A stretch of 64,000 bases of DNA. Source: Aquitalea aquatilis. GTDB lineage: Bacteria; Pseudomonadota; Gammaproteobacteria; Burkholderiales; Chromobacteriaceae. Where the stretch lies: positions 806,001-870,000 of the forward strand of contig NZ_CP039731.1 of the NCBI RefSeq assembly GCF_005155025.1, read 5' to 3'. A program made the translations under genes and the position numbers. Positions 53,401 to 59,400 of this stretch are shown piece after piece. The notes under the pieces were generated by a model. It was not told the origin of the DNA. It made no database searches and saw only the letters and a list, made by a program, of their open reading frames with translations. The number at the start of each line of letters is the position of its first letter. The first letter of the stretch is position 1.

Positions 53401-56400
53401 TGTTCGGCCTTGTTGATGAAGCCGTCGTTGTTGGCGTCGGTCGCGATAACCACGGTCGGGGCGCTCGGGGCGGTAGTGTCGCGTACTGCGCTGTCGCTGC
53501 CCTGAGCCGAGGTATTGCCGGCCACATCGGTGATGGTGGCCGCCACATTCAGCGTGCCGCCTTCAGCCGGAGCAGTCGGCGTCAGTACGACTTGGCCGGC
53601 GCTGATTTCAGCAGCGGTCAGTACATGACCCGGCTGAGCCGTACCGTTGATGGTGACGTTCAGCGTGTCGCCAGCCTTGGCATCCGCCGGCAGGCCGATG
53701 TTGACGGTATCGGTGGTCGCGCTGCCTTGTTCGGCCTTGTTGATGAAGCCGTCGTTGTTGGCGTCGGTCGCGATAACCACGGTCGGGGCGCTCGGGGCGG
53801 TAGTGTCGCGTACTGCGCTGTCGCTGGCGCTGGCCGAGGTATTGCCGGCTACATCGGTGATGGTAGCGGCCACGTTCAGCGTACCGCCTTCGGCCGGAGC
53901 CGTCGGGGTGATCACCACCTGGCCGGCGCTGATTTCAGCAGCAGTCAGCACATGACCGGCTTGCGCCACGCCATTAATGGTGACGTTCAGCGTGTCGCCC
54001 ACCTTGGCATCGCTCGGCAGGCCGATGTTCACCGTATCGGTGGTGGCGCTGCCCTGCTCGGCCTTGTTGATGAAGCCGTCGTTGTTGGCGTCGGTGGCGA
54101 TGACCACCGTCGGTGCCGACGGGGCGGTGGTGTCGCGTACTGCACTGTCGCTGGCGCTGGCCGAGGTGTTACCCGCCACATCAGTGATGGTGGCGGCCAC
54201 GTTCAGCGTGCCGCCTTCGGCCGGTGCGGTCGGGGTGATCACCACCTGACCGGCGCTGATTTCAGCAGCGGTCAGTACATGACCGGCTTGCGCCACGCCA
54301 TTGATGGTGACGTTCAGCGTATCGCCAGCCTTGGCATCGCTCGGCAGGCCGATGTTCACCGTATCGGTGGTGGCACTGCCCTGCTCAGCCTTGTTGAGGT
54401 AGCCGTCGTTGTTGGCATCGGTGGCGATGACCACCGTCGGTGCCGACGGGGCGGTGGTGTCGCGAACCGCGCTGTCGCTGGCGCTGGCCGAGGTGTTACC
54501 CGCCACGTCAGTGATGGTGGCCGCCACGTTCAGCGTACCGCCTTCAGCCGGTGCGGTCGGGGTGATCACCACCTGACCGGCGCTGATTTCAGCAGCGGTC
54601 AGTACATGACCGGCTTGCGCCACGCCATTGATGGTGACGTTCAGCGTATCGCCAGCCTTGGCATCGCTCGGCAGGCCGATGTTCACCGTATCGGTGGTGG
54701 CACTGCCTTGCTCAGCCTTATTCAGATAACCGTCGTTGTTGGCATCGGTGGCGATGACCACCGTCGGGGCCGACGGCGCGGTAGTGTCCAACTTGGCACT
54801 GTCGCTGCCTTGTGCCGAGGTGTTGCCGGCACCATCAGTGATGGTCGCAGCCACGTTCAGCGTGCCACCTTCAGCCGGTGCGGTCGGGGTCAGGACGACT
54901 TGGCCGGCGCTGATTTCAGCAGCCGTCAACACATGACCGGCTTGCGCCACGCCATTGATGATGACATTCAGCGTATCGCCAGCCTTGGCATCTGCCGGCA
55001 GGCCGATGTTGACGGTATCGGTAGTCGCGCTGCCCTGCTCGGCCTTGTTGATGAAGCCGTCGTTGTTGGCATCGGTGGCGATGACCACGGTCGGGGCGGA
55101 CGGCGCGGTGGTGTCGCGAACGGCACTGTCGCTGGCGCTGGCCGAGGTGTTGCCGGCTACGTCAGTGATGGTGGCGGCTACATTCAGCGTACCGCCTTCA
55201 GCCGGTGCGGTCGGCGTCAGGACGACTTGGCCGGCGCTGATTTCAGCGGCGGTCAGTACATGACCCGGCTGAGCCGTACCGTTGATGGTGACATTCAGTG
55301 TGTCGCCAGCCTTGGCGTCGCTCGGCAGACCGATGTTGACCGTGTCGGTGGTGGCGCTGCCCTGCTCGGCCTTATTGATGAAGCCGTCGTTATTGGCGTC
55401 GGTCGCGATGACCACGGTCGGCGCGCTCGGCGCGGTGGTGTCGCGAACGGCACTATCGCTGGCGCTGGCCGAGGTATTGCCGGCCACGTCCGTGATGGTG
55501 GCCGCCACGTTCAGCGTGCCACCTTCGGCCGGAGCATTCGGGGTCAATACGACTTGGCCGGCGCTGATTTCAGCAGCCGTCAGCACATGACCAGGCTGAG
55601 CGGTTCCGTTGATGGTGACGTTCAGCGTGTCACCGGCCTTGGCATCCGCCGGCAGGCCGATGTTCACCGTATCGGTAGTGGCGCTGCCTTGTTCGGCCTT
55701 GTTGAGGTAGCCGTCGTTGTTGGCGTCGGTCGCGATGACCACCGTCGGCGCAGACGGCGCGGTAGTGTCGCGAACGGCACTGTCGCTGGCACTGGCCGAG
55801 GTATTGCCAGCTACGTCGGTGATGGTGGCGGCCACGTTTAGCGTGCCACCTTCAGCCGGTGCAGTCGGCGTCAGGACGACTTGGCCGGCGCTGATTTCAG
55901 CAGCCGTCAGGACATGACCCGGCTGAGCGGTACCGTTGATGGTGACGTTCAGCGTGTCACCGGCCTTGGCGTCGCTCGGCAGGCCGATGTTGACGGTATC
56001 CGTCGTCGCGCTACCTTGCTCAGCCTTGTTGATGAAGCCGTCGTTGTTGGCATCGGTGGCAATCACTACGGTCGGTGCGGACGGCGCGCTCAGATCCAGA
56101 CCATAGCTGTCGCTACCGGTCGCGGTGGAGCTATTGCCATGGCTGTCGGTGGTGGTGACGCTGGCGTGTACTGTGCTGTCAGCCTTCAGGTCTGTGCTGC
56201 TGACGGCAATGGTGTAGCCCAGCTGGCCATTGCCCAGGTCGATGACCTGGCCGGTGGTGTCGTGGCCATTGACGGTCAGGGTGACGGTGTCGCCAACCTT
56301 GACGTCACCACCGACGGTGCCGGTGATGGTGACAGTGGCACCACTGGTTTCGGCGATGTTCAACACGTTGTCGGCGGTGACCGGGTCAACGGTGATGCTG

Positions 56401-59400
56401 GCCAGCGGGCCGCTGGTGATCAACGTGGCGCTGTCGCTGCCTTGCGCCGAGGTGTTACCCGCCACATCGGTGATGGTAGCGGCCACATTCAGCGTGCCAC
56501 CTTCGGCCGGTGCGTTCGGGGTCAATACGACTTGGCCGGCGCTGATTTCAGCAGCCGTCAGTACATGACCGGCTTGCGCTACGCCATTGATAGTGACGTT
56601 CAGCGTGTCACCGGCCTTGGCGTCGCTCGGGAGGCCGATGTTGACGGTATCCGTCGTCGCACTGCCCTGCTCGGCCTTGTTGATGAAGCCGTCGTTATTG
56701 GCATCGGTCGCGATGACCACCGTCGGTGCGCTCGGCGCGCTCAGGTCCAGACCATAGCTATCGCTACCGGTCGCGGTGGAGCTATTGCCATGGCTGTCGG
56801 TGGTGGTGACGCTGGCGTGTACTGTGCTGTCAGCCTTCAGGTCTGTGCTGCTGACGGCAATGGTGTAGCCCAGCTGGCCATTGCCCAGGTCGATGACCTG
56901 GCCGGTGGTGTCGTGGCCATTGACGGTCAGGGTGACGGTGTCGCCAACCTTGACGTCACCACCGACGGTGCCGGTGATGGTGACAGTGGCACCACTGGTT
57001 TCGGCGATGTTCAACACGTTGTCGGCGGTGACCGGGTCAACGGTGATGCTGGCCAGCGGGCCGCTGGTGATCAACGTGGCGCTGTCGCTGCCTTGCGCCG
57101 AGGTGTTACCCGCCACATCGGTGATGGTAGCGGCCACATTCAGCGTGCCACCTTCGGCCGGTGCGTTCGGGGTCAATACGACTTGGCCGGCGCTGATTTC
57201 AGCAGCCGTCAGTACATGACCGGCTTGCGCCACGCCATTGATGGTGACATTCAGCGTATCACCCGCCTTGGCGTCGCTCGGGAGGCCGATGTTGACGGTA
57301 TCCGTCGTCGCACTGCCCTGCTCGGCCTTGTTGATGAAGCCGTCGTTATTGGCATCGGTCGCGATGACCACCGTCGGTGCGCTCGGCGCGCTCAGGTCCA
57401 GACCATAGCTATCGCTACCGGTCGCGGTGGAGCTATTGCCATGGCTGTCGGTGGTGGTGACGCTGGCGTGTACTGTGCTGTCAGCCTTCAGGTCTGTGCT
57501 GCTGACGGCAATGGTGTAGCCCAGCTGGCCATTGCCCAGGTCGATGACCTGGCCGGTGGTGTCGTGGCCATTGACGGTCAGGGTGACGGTGTCGCCAACC
57601 TTGACGTCACCACCGACGGTGCCGGTGATGGTGACAGTGGCACCACTGGTTTCGGCGATGTTCAACACGTTGTCGGCGGTGACCGGGTCAACGGTGATGC
57701 TGGCCAGCGGGCCGCTGGTGATCAACGTGGCGCTGTCGCTGCCTTGCGCCGAGGTGTTACCCGCCACATCGGTGATGGTAGCGGCCACATTCAGCGTGCC
57801 ACCTTCGGCCGGTGCGTTCGGGGTCAATACGACTTGGCCGGCGCTGATTTCAGCAGCCGTCAGTACATGACCGGCTTGCGCCACGCCATTGATGGTGACA
57901 TTCAGCGTATCACCCGCCTTGGCATCGCTCGGCAGACCGATGTTCACCGTGTCGGTGGTGGCGCTGCCCTGCTCAGCCTTGTTGATAAAGCCGTCGTTGT
58001 TGGCATCGGTCGCAATGACTACGGTCGGGGCCGACGGTGCGCTCAGGTCCAGACCATAGCTGTCACTGCCGGTGGCGGTGCTGCTGTTGCCGTGGCTATC
58101 GGTGGTGGTAACGCTGGCGTGTACCGTGCTGTCAGCCTTCAGGTCTGTGCTGCTGACGGCAATGGTGTAGCCCAGTTTGCCATTGCCCAGATCGATGACC
58201 TGGCCGGTGGTGTCGTGGCCGTTCACGGTCAGGGTGACGGTGTCGCCAACCTTGACGTCACCACCGACAGTGCCGGTGATGATGACGGTCGCACCACTGG
58301 TTTCAGCGATGTTCAGCACATTGTCGGCGGTGACCGGGTCAACGGTGATGCTGGCCAGCGGGCCGCTGGTGATCAGCGTCGCGCTGTCGCTGCCTTGGGC
58401 CGAAGTGTTACCCGCCACATCGGTGATGGTGGCCGCTACGTTCAGCGTGCCACCTTCGGCCGGAGCCGTCGGGGTGATCACCACCTGGCCGGCGCTGATT
58501 TCAGCGGCGGTCAGGACATGACCCGGCTGAGCGGTACCGTTGATGGTCACGTTCAGCGTGTCACCGGCCTTGGCGTCCGCCGGCAGGCCGATGTTCACCG
58601 TATCGGTAGTGGCACTGCCCTGCTCAGCCTTGTTGATGAAGCCGTCGTTGTTGGCGTCGGTGGCGATGACCACGGTCGGGGCGGACGGGGCGGTGGTGTC
58701 GCGTACCGCGCTGTCGCTGCCCTGAGCCGAGGTATTGCCCGCCACATCAGTGATGGTGGCCGCTACGTTCAGCGTGCCACCTTCAGCCGGTGCGGTCGGG
58801 GTCAGAACGACTTGGCCGGCACTGATTTCAGCGGCGGTCAGTACATGACCAGCTTGCGCCACGCCATTGATGGTGACGTTCAGCGTGTCGCCCGCCTTGG
58901 CATCTGCCGGCAGGCCGATATTGACGGTGTCAGTGGTGGCACTGCCCTGCTCAGCCTTGTTGATGAAGCCGTCGTTGTTGGCGTCAGTGGCGATGACCAC
59001 AGTCGGGGCGGACGGGGCGCTCAGGTCCAGACCATAGCTGTCGCTGCCGATGGCGGTGGAGCTGTTGCCATGGCTGTCGGTGGTGGTGACGCTGGCGTGT
59101 ACCGTGCTGTCTGCCTTCAGGTCTGTGCTGCTGACGGCAATGGTGTAGCCCAGCTGGCCATTGCCCAGGTCGATGACCTGGCCTGTGGTGTCGTGGCCGT
59201 TCACAGTCAGGGTGACCGTGTCGCCAACCTTGACGTCGCCACCGACGGTGCCGGTGATGGTGACGGTGGCACCGCTGGTTTCAGCGATGTTCAGCACATT
59301 GTCGGCGGTCACCGGGTCAACGGTGATGCTGGCCAGCGGGCCGCTGGTGATCAGGGTGGCGCTATCGCTGCCCTGAGCCGAAGTGTTACCGGCCACATCA

